A stretch of DNA of 29,453 nucleotides from Palsa-870 sp039935415 (GTDB lineage: Bacteria; Chloroflexota; Dormibacteria; Dormibacterales; Dormibacteraceae). Under the pieces are notes generated by a model. The model searched no databases, was not told where the DNA came from, and saw only the letters and a program-made list of their open reading frames with translations. A program made the translations under genes and the position numbers. The stretch spans positions 1-29,453 of the forward strand of contig JBDTKH010000056.1 in the NCBI GenBank assembly GCA_039935415.1, written 5' to 3'. Within the stretch, counting starts at the first letter, position 1, and every line of letters starts with the position of its first letter. This document shows positions 1 through 8,105 of this stretch, one piece after another.

Positions 1-74
1 CTAATAGTGACGGGTCGTTTTGGCGGCCAAAGCCATGCGCGGCGGGGGTCCAATGCCCTAGCGTCTAGCTTCCA

Positions 75-131
75 ATGCGCAACTGGGTCGAGATTACGAT
101 CGAGATTAGCCGGGGAGGTCCCCCGACCTAG
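75..131 (+). CDS. Putative 18-residue leader peptide of the cimA attenuator
   Basis: This short ORF (ATG at 75, TAG at 129-131) reads MRNWVEITIEISRGGPPT. Three of its 18 codons are Ile (93-95, 99-101, 105-107), with one Val and one Thr nearby. Isoleucine is the end product of the pathway that cimA feeds. The Ile codons lie just before a stretch that can pair either with itself or with the terminator's 5' arm, which is the geometry of ribosome-mediated attenuation. There is no clear Shine-Dalgarno sequence; a TAGCGT box at 59-64 would allow a nearly leaderless start. Being translated is an inference. Confidence 0.6.
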   Translation: MRNWVEITIEISRGGPPT

Positions 132-188
132 CGCGTAAAACGCTGAGTCGTGGGGCCTCCCGGCCAACCAGGGTCGGGAGGTTTTTTT
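110..188 (+). promoter_or_regulatory. Transcription attenuator of cimA (antiterminator and intrinsic terminator)
   Basis: Three competing structures can be drawn. A small hairpin pairs 111-115 with 121-125. A long antiterminator pairs 110-122 with 152-163 (one bulged G). A terminator pairs 156-165 with 172-181 (ten pairs including one G-U, loop AACCAG) and is followed at once by seven T residues at 182-188. The antiterminator and terminator share 156-163 and exclude each other. The 3' arm of the terminator also contains GGGAGG, the ribosome-binding site of cimA, so the closed form would block both transcription and translation. Ribosome stalling on the first Ile codon of the leader would leave 110-122 free and favour read-through. 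Confidence 0.75.
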
Positions 189-1778
189 ATGTCCAATCGG
201 CGGATCGTGGTGTATGACACGACGCTGCGCGACGGCGCCCAGGGGCCCGCGGTGTCCTTCTCGGCGTCTGACAAGGCGCGGATCGCGCGGATGCTGGACG
301 ACCTTGGGTTCGATTACGTGGAAGGCGGCTTCCCCGGCTCCAACCCGAAAGACGAAGAGCTGTTCGCCGGGCTCCACGCGCAGCCCCTCCAAACCGCACG
401 CCTGGCCGCCTTTGGGGCGACCCGGCGCGCCGGTGGCAGCTGCGACGACGACGCCAACCTCGCCGTCCTCGCGCGCAGCGGGGCCCCGGTCTGGACGCTG
501 GTCGGCAAGAGTGACCCCTGGCAGGTTTCCGCCGTCCTCCAGACCACGCCGACAGAGAACCTCGCTATGGTCGAAGAGTCGGTCGCGTACGGAGTCGACC
601 AGGGCCGCGAGGTCATCTTCGACGCCGAGCACTTCTTCGACGGCTTCGCGCGGGACGCCGAATACGCCGTCGAGGTTTGCCTCACCGCCGCCCGCGCGGG
701 CGCGTCGTGGGTGGTGCTCTGCGACACGAACGGCGGCAGCATGCCGGCGGAGATCAGGCGGGGCGTCGAAGCGGTAAAGCAGGCGATGAACGAGCTCGAC
801 CGCCCGGCGCGTGTCGGCATCCACACGCACAACGACTGCGAGCTGGCGGTGGCCAACACGCTGGAGGGCGTGCTGGCCGGGGCCGACATGGTGCAGGGCA
901 CGATCAACGGATATGGCGAGCGATGCGGCAACGCCAACCTGGTGTCGGTCGTCGCCGACCTCGTTTTGAAGCTCGGTTTCGACGCGCTGCCGAACGCATC
1001 CGTCGAGCGCTTCAGCGACCTGTCGCGCACGGTGGCGGAGATCGCGAACCTGGCCCTCCCCCTGCAGCAGCCGTTCGTCGGCTACGGCGCATTCGCGCAC
1101 AAAGGCGGGCAGCACGTCGCCGCCGTCCTCAAGAACAAGGATTCCTACCAGCACATCGACCCTGGCATCGTCGGCAATGAGGCGCGCGTGCTCGTCTCCG
1201 AGCTTTCGGGCCGTGGCAACGTGCTGGCCAAGGCGCGCGAGTTCGGCCTGGAGCTCGACCGCGACGACCCGCAGACGCGAAAGCTGGTCCAGCACCTGAA
1301 GGAGCTCGAGCATCGCGGCTATTCGTACGAGGCGGCCGACGCGTCGTTCGAGATGCTCGTGCGACGCCTTCAGCCCGACTACAAAGCGCCGTGGGTCGTC
1401 GCCGACTTCACAGCGCAGGTGCGCAAGAACGGCACCTCCGTCTCCGCCGAGGCGACCGTCAAGGTCGAGGTTGGCGACGCCGTCTATCACACCGCCGCAA
1501 GCGGGAACGGCCCCGTCAACGCGCTCGACGCCGCGCTGCGGAAAGCGCTCAGCCCTCGTTTCCCCGCCCTGCGAAACGTGAGCCTGCACGACTACAAGGT
1601 GCGCATCGTCGACGGGGCAGCGGGCACGGCCGCCACCACGCGCGTCCTCGTCGAATCCGGAAAGGGAGCGAAGCGCTGGACGACGGTCGGCTGCTCGAGC
1701 AACATCATCGAAGCGTCGCTGCTCGCACTCATTGATTCCCTGGAGTACGCCAACTACTCGAACGGCCGCCACGCTTGA
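189..1778 (+). CDS. cimA: (R)-citramalate synthase
   Basis: CimA condenses pyruvate with acetyl-CoA to (R)-citramalate, the first step of the threonine-independent route to 2-oxobutyrate and isoleucine. The 529-residue protein has the HMGL/DRE-TIM barrel with DTTLRDGAQG at residues 10-19, metal-ligand motif HTHND with H212 and H214, and GTINGYGERCGNANL near 237-251. A LeuA-type allosteric dimer domain covers roughly 395-525. Length and motifs fit the CimA family better than 2-isopropylmalate synthase. The ATG at 189 is preferred because GGGAGG lies seven bases before it; the upstream GTG at 150 would translate the terminator hairpin. An Ile-leader attenuator precedes the gene, and ppc follows with a possible four-base overlap. 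CimA and LeuA are hard to separate by eye, but the attenuator and length support CimA. Confidence 0.93.
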   Translation: MSNRRIVVYDTTLRDGAQGPAVSFSASDKARIARMLDDLGFDYVEGGFPGSNPKDEELFAGLHAQPLQTARLAAFGATRRAGGSCDDDANLAVLARSGAPVWTLVGKSDPWQVSAVLQTTPTENLAMVEESVAYGVDQGREVIFDAEHFFDGFARDAEYAVEVCLTAARAGASWVVLCDTNGGSMPAEIRRGVEAVKQAMNELDRPARVGIHTHNDCELAVANTLEGVLAGADMVQGTINGYGERCGNANLVSVVADLVLKLGFDALPNASVERFSDLSRTVAEIANLALPLQQPFVGYGAFAHKGGQHVAAVLKNKDSYQHIDPGIVGNEARVLVSELSGRGNVLAKAREFGLELDRDDPQTRKLVQHLKELEHRGYSYEAADASFEMLVRRLQPDYKAPWVVADFTAQVRKNGTSVSAEATVKVEVGDAVYHTAASGNGPVNALDAALRKALSPRFPALRNVSLHDYKVRIVDGAAGTAATTRVLVESGKGAKRWTTVGCSSNIIEASLLALIDSLEYANYSNGRHA

Positions 1779-4440
1779 CAGCGCGGAGGAGAGAGCCGAC
1801 GGCCCGCGAAGCCGCGCGGCACGAAATTCCGCCGCCCCTGCGGCGCGACGTGCGGATGCTCGGTGAGGTGCTCGGCAAGGTGATCGCCGATTACGGAGGC
1901 TCGCGGCTGTTGCGCGACGCGTCGAGGCGTTGCGGCGCGCCGTGATCAAGGCGAGGGACGACGGCAGGTACGAGCGCGACGCCGAGAAGCTCGTCGCGTC
2001 GTGGTCGATCGGGCGCGCGGAGGAGGTCGCCCGGGCTTTCACGTGCTACTTCCACCTGGCCAACCTCGCCGAAGAGCATCACCGCGCTCGAGTGCTCCGC
2101 GAGCGCGACCACGGCGCCAAGCCCCAGCCCGAGTCATTGGCGGCGACCGTCGACCTGCTGCGGGCAAAGATCGGAAAGCCGGCGCTGGCCAGACTGCTTT
2201 CGGAGGTCGAGATCCACCCCGTCTTCACCGCTCACCCGACCGAAGCGCGGCGCCGCGCCGTGGTCACCTCGATTCACCGCGTCGGCGACCAGCTCGACCG
2301 GCTCGACGACCCGCAGGCGACCGAGAGCGGGCGTGTCGACGCGGAGCGGCGGCTTGTCGAAGAGATCGACTCGCTGTGGCGCACGGCGCAGCTGCGCTCG
2401 ACCCAGGTCCAGCCGCTCGACGAGGTGCGGTCGGTGATGGCCGTCTTCGACGAGACGCTGTTCCGGGTGACCCCAGACCTCTATCGAGCGCTCGACCGCG
2501 CCCTGTCGGGCGACGACTCCGGGCGCCGCGCCCCGGTCGCGCCGGCGTTCCTGCGCTTTGGAAGCTGGGTCGGCGGCGATCGCGACGGCAACCCTTCGGT
2601 CACGTCACATGTGACAGAGGCCGCGATTGCGATCCAGTCGCAGCACGCGCTCATCGCGCTCGAGAACGTGGCCACGAGGATCGGCCGCGCGATGACTGTC
2701 GACGCGGTAACGACTCCGGCATCGCCGGCGCTGCGACGGCGCCTGGCCGCCATGCGGGAGTCAAACCAGGCCAGCTTCGAGGAGAACGAGAAGCGAGCGC
2801 CGCTGGAGTGGCACCGCCAGTACCTGCTCCAGGTCGCTGATCGGATTCGAGCGGTGCGGGCCGGTGATCCGGCCCTCGCCTACGGCTGCGTTTCCGAGCT
2901 GCTCGACGACCTCCACCTGGCGCAGTCATCGCTGGAGGCGGCCGGTGCGCCGCGCCTTGCGTATGGCGAGCTGCAGCATTTCGTGTGGCAGGTCGAGACG
3001 TTCGGCTTTCATGGCGCCGAGCTCGAGGTGCGGCAGCACAGCGAGGTCCATGCCCGAGCCCTCACCGAGGTTCGCGCCCGGCCGCGCAACGACATTCAGG
3101 TCGTGGACGAGCTGTCGGCATCGACCCGCGAGGTGCTCGACACGCTCGGCGCCATCGCGAGGATCCAGGCGCGCTTCGGACAGGATGCGTGCCGCCGCTA
3201 CGTCGTCAGCTTCACCCGTGATGCAGCGGACGTGGACGCGGTGTTCGAGCTGGCGCGCCACGCGACAGGTGGTGTAGAGCCTGTCCTCGACGTGATCCCT
3301 CTTTTCGAGACGCTCGACGCCCTTGCCCGCGCGACGTCCACGATGGACGCGATAGTCGAGCTCGCGCCCGTGCGCGATCGATTCACAGCGAATGGGCGGC
3401 GAGTCGAGGTGATGCTGGGCTACTCGGACTCAGCGAAGGAGGCCGGACCGCTGGCGGCGGCTCTCGCACTCGACGCCGCGCAGGCCTCCCTGTCTGAATG
3501 GGCCCGCGCCCGCGACATCCGGCTCACGATCTTCCACGGTCGTGGCGGCGCGCTTGGGCGAGGTGGCGGTCCCGCCAACCGCGCGGTGCGCGCGCAGCCT
3601 CCGGGTTCGGTCGCAGGGCGGTTCAAAGTCACCGAGCAGGGTGAGGTCATCTTCGCGCGCTACGGAAACCAGGCGATCGCGCGCCGTCATCTCGAACAGG
3701 TCGTGTCAGCGGTGCTCGAGGCGTCGGCGCCCGTGGGCCGCGGCGGCACGCGGCGGCGGGCTCGCGACGACTTCGCGGAGCTGGGACCCGCGATTGGCAA
3801 AGCTTCGCGGGCCGCGTACCGCGCGCTGCTGGAGGCGCCGGGGTTCGACGCCTGGTTCGCCACCGTGAGCCCGATCGAGGAGCTCGGGTGGCTCCGGATC
3901 GGTTCGCGACCGGCGCGCCGTGGAGGGCGCAGGCGGCTCGAAGACCTGCGCGCGATCCCGTGGGTGTTCGCCTGGTCGCAGATGAGGCTCAACCTGCCGG
4001 GTTGGTACGGGCTGGGCAGCGGCCTCGCGGCCGCGCCGCTGAGCGAGCTGCGGCGGGCTTACGCGTCCTGGCCGCTTTTCAACGTCCTGCTCGACAACGC
4101 CGAGATGAGCCTCGCCAAGACGGATCGCCGCATCGCGCAGCGCTACCTCGACCTGGCGGAACGGCCTGACTTGAGCGCCAGGGTGCTGGCCGAATACGAC
4201 CTCACGCTTGACCACGTGCTTTCGGTCACGGGCCATCACCGCCTGCTAGAGGACCGCAGAGTACTCTCGTGGGCGATCGAGCTCCGCAACCCTTACGTCG
4301 ACGCGCTCTCCCACCTACAGCTGCGCGCACTCCGCGCCTCGCGGGCGCGCTCACGACCGGGGCGAGACCGCGCTGCCATCGAGCGCCTCTTCCTACTGAC
4401 GGTAAACGGCGTGGCCGCCGGCCTGCAGAACACCGGCTGA
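1775..4440 (+). CDS. ppc: Phosphoenolpyruvate carboxylase, apparent frameshift near 5' end
   Basis: PEPC adds bicarbonate to phosphoenolpyruvate to give oxaloacetate, refilling the TCA cycle and supplying aspartate-family amino acids. Visible motifs are FTAHPTEARRR (catalytic His), GSWVGGDRDGNP, GYSDSAKEAG, FHGRGGALGRGGGP, VTEQGEVI and the C-terminal QNTG. The frame open from TTG at 1930 lacks the family's N-terminus. That missing part (LRRDVRMLGEVLG, then LLRD) is present upstream in another frame, from a TTG at 1775 overlapping the cimA stop. The two frames join around 1916-1926, where two extra bases or one missing base would explain the break. Joined, the protein would be about 888 residues, normal for the family. 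A sequencing error, a real frameshift, or a shorter protein starting at 1930 are all possible. It converges with the downstream ATPase gene, four bases apart. Confidence 0.9.
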
Positions 4441-4444
4441 GGGC

Positions 4445-5695
4445 TCATCGGCGAACGTGCATCCTGTAGTCCTCAACGATCTGGGCTGCCAGCCGCTGAA
4501 GTGTTCTTGCGGGCGCGCTTGACGGCGCCGCGGTGACCAGGACCTCACCCGACACGCCGGCTCGATCGAAACGCCCGCCGTCGTAGGGAATCTCGAGCGT
4601 CATCGGGCGTCCGATCACGCGATCAGCGTCCTCGCGGGACACCATGGCGTGGGGCCGTGGGTGGTTCAGGAGCAGGGTCACGTTCCCGGTCGGGATCTTG
4701 AGCACGGTCTCGAAAACCTCGAGCAGGTCCTCGGTGTCCTTCAGCGTGGGCAGCTCGGGTGTGACGACGACAAGCACCTTGCTCGCGCGCTCCAGGACGT
4801 TCAGGGTCACCTCGCCGAGCGCGACTCCCAGGTCGACCACCACGTACGTGAAGTTCCGCTCGAGCATGTCCAGCGTTCGCTGCACGAGGTGGGGCGTGAT
4901 CAGCTCTGACTCCTCAATCCTCAGGCAGCTCGGCAGCACGAGCGCGCCCGACGGGTGATAGAGGCACGCGCTGAGCAAGGCCTCGTCGAACATGTCCTCG
5001 GCGACCTTGTCGCACACGGCGACACAGCCAGACGGCACCAGGTTGGCGATCAATGCCGCGTGGTTGTACGGAAGGGCGAGGTCCAGCAGCACGCACTCGC
5101 CCCGCTGCTTCGATCCGAGCGCGACGGCGAGGTTGACCGCGATCGTGGTCTTCCCCGAACCGCCCTTGACCGAGTAGACAGCGACGACCATGCCGTGGTG
5201 CTCCGGCGAAACCTTCTGGGCCCTCTCGACCAGCTGGCGGACCGTCTCGCGCCGCTGCTCGACAAGCCTGGCCAGCTGTTCTCGCACGGATGAGCCTTCC
5301 ACCAGCACCGAGTCGAGCGCCTCGCGTGAGAGCTCGAGCAGGTCGCATCGCTCAGTCGCCGTCACCGAGGCGTCCTGCACATGTCCCGGCGTGACCGCGC
5401 TGATGCCGAAGAAATCGCCCTTCGACAGCAGCGCCACCGTCACGCTGTGCCCGGGCGCCCATTGGGAGTGGGCCTCGCAGCGCCCAGATTCGATGATGAA
5501 GACGTGGTTGGAGACCTCGCCCTGGTTGAGCACGACGGTGCCCGCTGGGACGTGCCTCGGACGTAGCTTCCGCGCGAGGCGCCGGAGCTGGACGTCGGGC
5601 ATGATGAAGAAGATCGAGATGCCCTGCAGGAGCCTGAGCCGTTGCTCGAGGACATCGCTCGCCAGCTCCTCGTCGCTTCCGTCAGCCTGGCTCAC
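4445..5695 (-). CDS. Cyclic-nucleotide-binding domain fused to MinD/CpaE-type ATPase
   Basis: The N-terminal half (about residues 20-140) is a CNB/cupin fold with the pattern of CAP-family effector domains (PAGTVVLNQGE, FIIESGRCEAHS, LLSKGDFFG). The C-terminal half (about 168-400) is a deviant-Walker-A P-loop ATPase of the MinD/ParA/CpaE group, with VKGGSGKTT at residues 176-184 and a following LLDLALPYN switch region. Such ATPases place pilus or polarity complexes at the membrane or pole; here the CNB domain in front suggests ligand-controlled positioning or activity. No tad/flp pilus genes lie in this window. The GTG at 5695 is chosen because it overlaps the response-regulator stop as GTGA, implying translational coupling. 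The predicted length is 416 residues. The ligand (cAMP, c-di-GMP or none) cannot be read from sequence alone. Confidence 0.85.
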   Translation of the reverse strand: MSQADGSDEELASDVLEQRLRLLQGISIFFIMPDVQLRRLARKLRPRHVPAGTVVLNQGEVSNHVFIIESGRCEAHSQWAPGHSVTVALLSKGDFFGISAVTPGHVQDASVTATERCDLLELSREALDSVLVEGSSVREQLARLVEQRRETVRQLVERAQKVSPEHHGMVVAVYSVKGGSGKTTIAVNLAVALGSKQRGECVLLDLALPYNHAALIANLVPSGCVAVCDKVAEDMFDEALLSACLYHPSGALVLPSCLRIEESELITPHLVQRTLDMLERNFTYVVVDLGVALGEVTLNVLERASKVLVVVTPELPTLKDTEDLLEVFETVLKIPTGNVTLLLNHPRPHAMVSREDADRVIGRPMTLEIPYDGGRFDRAGVSGEVLVTAAPSSAPARTLQRLAAQIVEDYRMHVRR

Positions 5696-6063
5696 GTGAT
5701 GTGGCTGCGCACCTCCGCCGCCAGCGTTGCCGGGCTCACGGGCTTGGTGATGAACGCGGAGCACCCGGCCGCGATCGCGGCGCGCTGGTGCAGCGGCATC
5801 ATGTGCGCGGTCAGCGCGATCACGGGTATGGCGGCGGTCGACGGATCGGCCTTGAGGATTCTGGTCAGCTGCAGACCATCCATTCCGGGCAGCCGGATGT
5901 CCATGAGGATCAGGTCCGGAGCGCTCCGCTTGATCAGCTCGACCGCCTCTTCCGCCGAGCCCGCGGCGTCAACGACGAATCCCTGTTCCTCGAGGATCGC
6001 GGCGGCGAGCAGGCGGCTTGCCGCGTCGTCCTCGACGATCAGGATCCGCCGGGGGTTGGCCAC
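5692..6063 (-). CDS. Single-domain response regulator (receiver only)
   Basis: A 123-residue CheY/DivK-like receiver without an output domain. The acidic pair is D12/D13, the phospho-acceptor is D55 in LILMDIRLPGMDG, the switch Thr is T85 and the conserved Lys is K107 in ITKPVSP. It accepts phosphate from a histidine kinase and acts by protein contact. Its stop codon overlaps the start of the CNB-ATPase gene, so that ATPase is the obvious partner. The PAS histidine kinase at 8153-10381, which has no receiver of its own, is a candidate phosphodonor; that link is inference from proximity. Translation starts at GTG 6063. Confidence 0.9.
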   Translation of the reverse strand: MANPRRILIVEDDAASRLLAAAILEEQGFVVDAAGSAEEAVELIKRSAPDLILMDIRLPGMDGLQLTRILKADPSTAAIPVIALTAHMMPLHQRAAIAAGCSAFITKPVSPATLAAEVRSHIT

Positions 6064-6072
6064 GCCGGCGCG

Positions 6073-6078
6073 ATTGTA
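6073..6078 (-). promoter_or_regulatory. Candidate -10 box (TACAAT) of the response-regulator gene
   Basis: Read on the minus strand, TACAAT ends nine bases before the GTG at 6063, leaving only a two- or three-base leader if transcription starts at the usual distance. No convincing -35 hexamer is seen. A TGTTAAT sequence at 6081-6087 resembles half of the inverted repeat in the histidine kinase promoter. Confidence 0.45.
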
Positions 6079-6133
6079 GGTGTTAATCCAATCCGAACAG
6101 ACCCGGTAACGACCGGAACCGAGCTCGCCCGCG

Positions 6134-7528
6134 TCAGGCGATGGCCGTGTAAGCCTCGACGGCGTTCGACCCGCGGCGCCCGAGGGCGGCGAGGGCCTGC
6201 TTCAGCTGGCGGTTGGCTTCGGCGAGGTCGCCGCGCGATTCCAGGAGCTCGGCATACAGGACGCGAGCCTGGCTCAAGCGATCGGCCGAGCCGGCAGTGC
6301 GCTCCAGGGCCTCGAACGCCGCGGCGAACTGGTGGTCGACTGCGTCGTGGTCACTACGAGCGGCCGCGATCCGCGCCAGCCAGAGGTGCGCGTCCGCGAC
6401 CTCCAGGTTTTCGGAAAGCCGCGTGGCGAGCTCCAGGGCCTCGGTCGCGAACCGCGTGGCCTCTTCGAGGTCGGAGCGGGCGAGCGCGAGCTCGCTGAAG
6501 CTCGTCAGGACTCCGGCCCGGTTGGCCTCGACACCGCATTCTTCGAACAGGCGAAGCGATCGCTCGAGGTGCGGCCGGCCCGCAGCGAGGTCGCCCGTGC
6601 GGAGCAGCATCAGTCCCAGGTTGTTCTCGGATCGTGCCAGCGATAGCCTGTCGTTCAGCGTCTCGTGAATCGTCAACGCCCGCTGGGCATAGTGACCGGC
6701 CTGGTCCAGCTGGCCGGTTTCCTGGTACGCCAGGCTGAGCCCGCTGTACAGGAGCGAAAGGCGCCGGAGGTCCTGCACCACGTCGCCTGAGGCGATCGCC
6801 TGCTCGTAGTGGTCGATCGCCGCGGCCCAGTTGCGGTTGGTGGCGTGCACGCTGCCCAGGATCGCAAGGAGGCGGGCCTCGGTCATCTGTGGAATCGGGT
6901 TCAGCGACCGAAGCGTCGCCAGCGCGCCTTCGGCGAGCGCCATGGCGGTCGGATCCTGCATCAGGTAGGCGCCCGACGCCTCACTGCCGAGGCACTCGGC
7001 GACCATCAGCATGTCCCCCACCTGCTCGAAGTAGGCCCGAGCGGACGCGGCTAGTCGCCGGCCCTGGACGGGCTGCGCAAGGCGGAGATGGGCGGTCGCC
7101 GTCAGGTGCTTGACCCTCGCGACCAGGTCCTGGTCACGTTCCTGCGCGAGGAGGGCCTGGCCGGCGGCCAGCGCCGCGTTGAGGTCGCCGGACGCGACCA
7201 GCCGCTCGAGCTCGGCCGTGCCTGCCGTAGACCTTGGCTCGAGGGTGCTCGGCCGGGCGAGAAAGTAATCAAGCGGCCGGCCCGTGCGCTCGGCGATCAG
7301 CTTGAGGGTCTCCATCGATGGCTTGGCCTTCCCGGTCTCGACAAAGTAGATCGCGGTGCGGCTGATGGAGTCGCCCGCGACCTGGCCAAGGCTGAGCCCG
7401 GCTTCGAGCCGGGCCCGCTTTACGGCGTCGGGCTTGATCTCGATCCCGAGGCGACGCCCTCGGCGGCGCGTGCCCGGCTTCCCGCTCCCTTTCGGGCTGC
7501 GGTCGGGGTGCGCGGATACCTCTGGCAC
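6134..7528 (-). CDS. HTH (XRE-type) regulator with TPR repeats
   Basis: The 464-residue protein has a basic N-terminal tail (about 1-28), an XRE-type helix-turn-helix at about 30-92 (ARLEAGLSLGQVAGDSISRT, then a GKAKPSMETL segment), and TPR-like helical repeats from about 105 to the C-terminus. Recognisable repeats include AAIDHYEQAIASGD, LDQAGHYAQRALTI and LAAGRPHLERSLRLFEE. HTH plus TPR is the architecture of RRNPP peptide receptors (PlcR, NprR, Rgg, PrgX), and also of many uncharacterised actinobacterial and chloroflexotal regulators. A microprotein with a signal peptide lies 60 bases upstream on the same strand, which makes a peptide ligand plausible. The start is GTG at 7528; TAAGCT lies six bases before it and no Shine-Dalgarno is seen, so a leaderless transcript is likely. 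Confidence 0.85.
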   Translation of the reverse strand: MPEVSAHPDRSPKGSGKPGTRRRGRRLGIEIKPDAVKRARLEAGLSLGQVAGDSISRTAIYFVETGKAKPSMETLKLIAERTGRPLDYFLARPSTLEPRSTAGTAELERLVASGDLNAALAAGQALLAQERDQDLVARVKHLTATAHLRLAQPVQGRRLAASARAYFEQVGDMLMVAECLGSEASGAYLMQDPTAMALAEGALATLRSLNPIPQMTEARLLAILGSVHATNRNWAAAIDHYEQAIASGDVVQDLRRLSLLYSGLSLAYQETGQLDQAGHYAQRALTIHETLNDRLSLARSENNLGLMLLRTGDLAAGRPHLERSLRLFEECGVEANRAGVLTSFSELALARSDLEEATRFATEALELATRLSENLEVADAHLWLARIAAARSDHDAVDHQFAAAFEALERTAGSADRLSQARVLYAELLESRGDLAEANRQLKQALAALGRRGSNAVEAYTAIA

Positions 7529-7534
7529 AAGGCC

Positions 7535-7540
7535 AGCTTA
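7535..7540 (-). promoter_or_regulatory. Candidate -10 box (TAAGCT) of the HTH-TPR gene
   Basis: On the minus strand TAAGCT ends six bases before the GTG at 7528, a leaderless spacing. The -35 region reads TGTCAA at 7558-7563, a weak match with a 17-base spacer. Confidence 0.4.
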
Positions 7541-7544
7541 ACGG

Positions 7545-7576
7545 ACACGAACTTCACTTGACAGAGTCGGTCGTGT
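7545..7576. promoter_or_regulatory. Inverted repeat ACACGA-N20-TCGTGT, possible operator
   Basis: ACACGA at 7545-7550 and TCGTGT at 7571-7576 are exact reverse complements, and TTCAC/GTGAA add partial symmetry between them. It sits between the microprotein stop and the HTH-TPR start, overlapping the presumed promoter of the regulator. It could be the regulator's own binding site, but six-base repeats this far apart can arise by chance. Confidence 0.25.
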
Positions 7577-7588
7577 GAATTTCGGGTT

Positions 7589-7684
7589 CTAGTGGCAGCA
7601 GGGCACTGAGTCTGCCCCGACGCCGGTCGCGAGGACCAGGATCAGGATCGTCGCCAGCATGGCGGCAAGAAGCAATTTGCGCAT
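7589..7684 (-). CDS. 31-residue secreted-type microprotein ending SVPCCH
   Basis: The ORF starts at ATG 7684 behind an excellent Shine-Dalgarno (GGGAGGTG, with GGAGG eight bases before the ATG) and ends at TAG 7589-7591. It encodes a basic MRK N-terminus, a hydrophobic core of roughly 18 residues (LLLAAMLATILILVLATG) and a short tail GADSVPCCH. This is a Sec signal peptide or single membrane anchor with almost no mature part, as in peptide-pheromone precursors. It lies 60 bases upstream of the HTH-TPR regulator on the same strand. The paired Cys-Cys-His could form a disulfide or bind a metal. A toxin of the small hydrophobic type is an alternative. I recognise no named family; the strong ribosome-binding site is the main evidence that it is a gene. 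Confidence 0.7.
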   Translation of the reverse strand: MRKLLLAAMLATILILVLATGVGADSVPCCH

Positions 7685-7751
7685 TTGTTTCACCTCCCTT
7701 GCGGCACAGACCGGTGCAGCCCAGGGGCTTCGCAATTCCGCCGACGTGGGT

Positions 7752-8045
7752 TCAATCCGCATGCGCGGCGCCTACTCTGGCCACGTGCGACCTCAAGAGA
7801 CCGAGCGCGACGGCGAGCAACTTGACCTCGAGCAATCCGGCGCCGACCAGCCCGGCGCCAAACAACGCGGCGCGCGGATCGAAGAGCCGAAGCGCGATCG
7901 CGGCGGGCAGGACCGCCAGTGAAACCGCCACCGCGGCCAGCACCAACGCCGCGATCAGCGACCCGAGCGCGGATGGCTCGTGCGCCGCGGCAGCCTCGTC
8001 AAAGGCAACCGAGTTCGCGGCGGTCGCCTTGCGTGGTCGCTCGAT
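7752..8045 (-). CDS. Small two-TM membrane protein, possible ATC start
   Basis: The open frame encodes up to 97 residues: a hydrophilic N-terminus of about 30 residues, a hydrophobic segment (LVLAAVAVSLAVLPAAIAL) and a second one (ALFGAGLVGAGLLEVKLLAV). The only ribosome-binding site in the right place, GGAGGT at 8052-8057, stands six bases before an ATC codon (8043-8045). There is no ATG, GTG or TTG in this frame until the TTG-GTG pair at the first membrane segment (GTG at 7946). Either ATC is used as a rare start, the start is the internal GTG, or there is a base error. I recognise no family. It is the first gene of the minus-strand cluster with the microprotein and HTH-TPR regulator. Confidence 0.5.
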   Translation of the reverse strand: MERPRKATAANSVAFDEAAAAHEPSALGSLIAALVLAAVAVSLAVLPAAIALRLFDPRAALFGAGLVGAGLLEVKLLAVALGLLRSHVARVGAAHAD

Positions 8046-8105
8046 GACAGTACCTCCAACTAGCCGTGATCGCCACCCTCCGCGGCCGTGTCAAGAGGCT
8101 GCGCC

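Noticed and set aside
150..188. Alternative upstream GTG start for cimA
   Set aside because: It would translate the terminator hairpin and add 13 Gly/Pro-rich residues not found in the family; ATG 189 has a good ribosome-binding site.
7700..7775. tRNA-like T-arm sequence GTGGGTTCAATCCGC around 7746-7760
   Set aside because: No matching acceptor stem, D-arm or anticodon arm can be drawn, and one T-stem pair fails.
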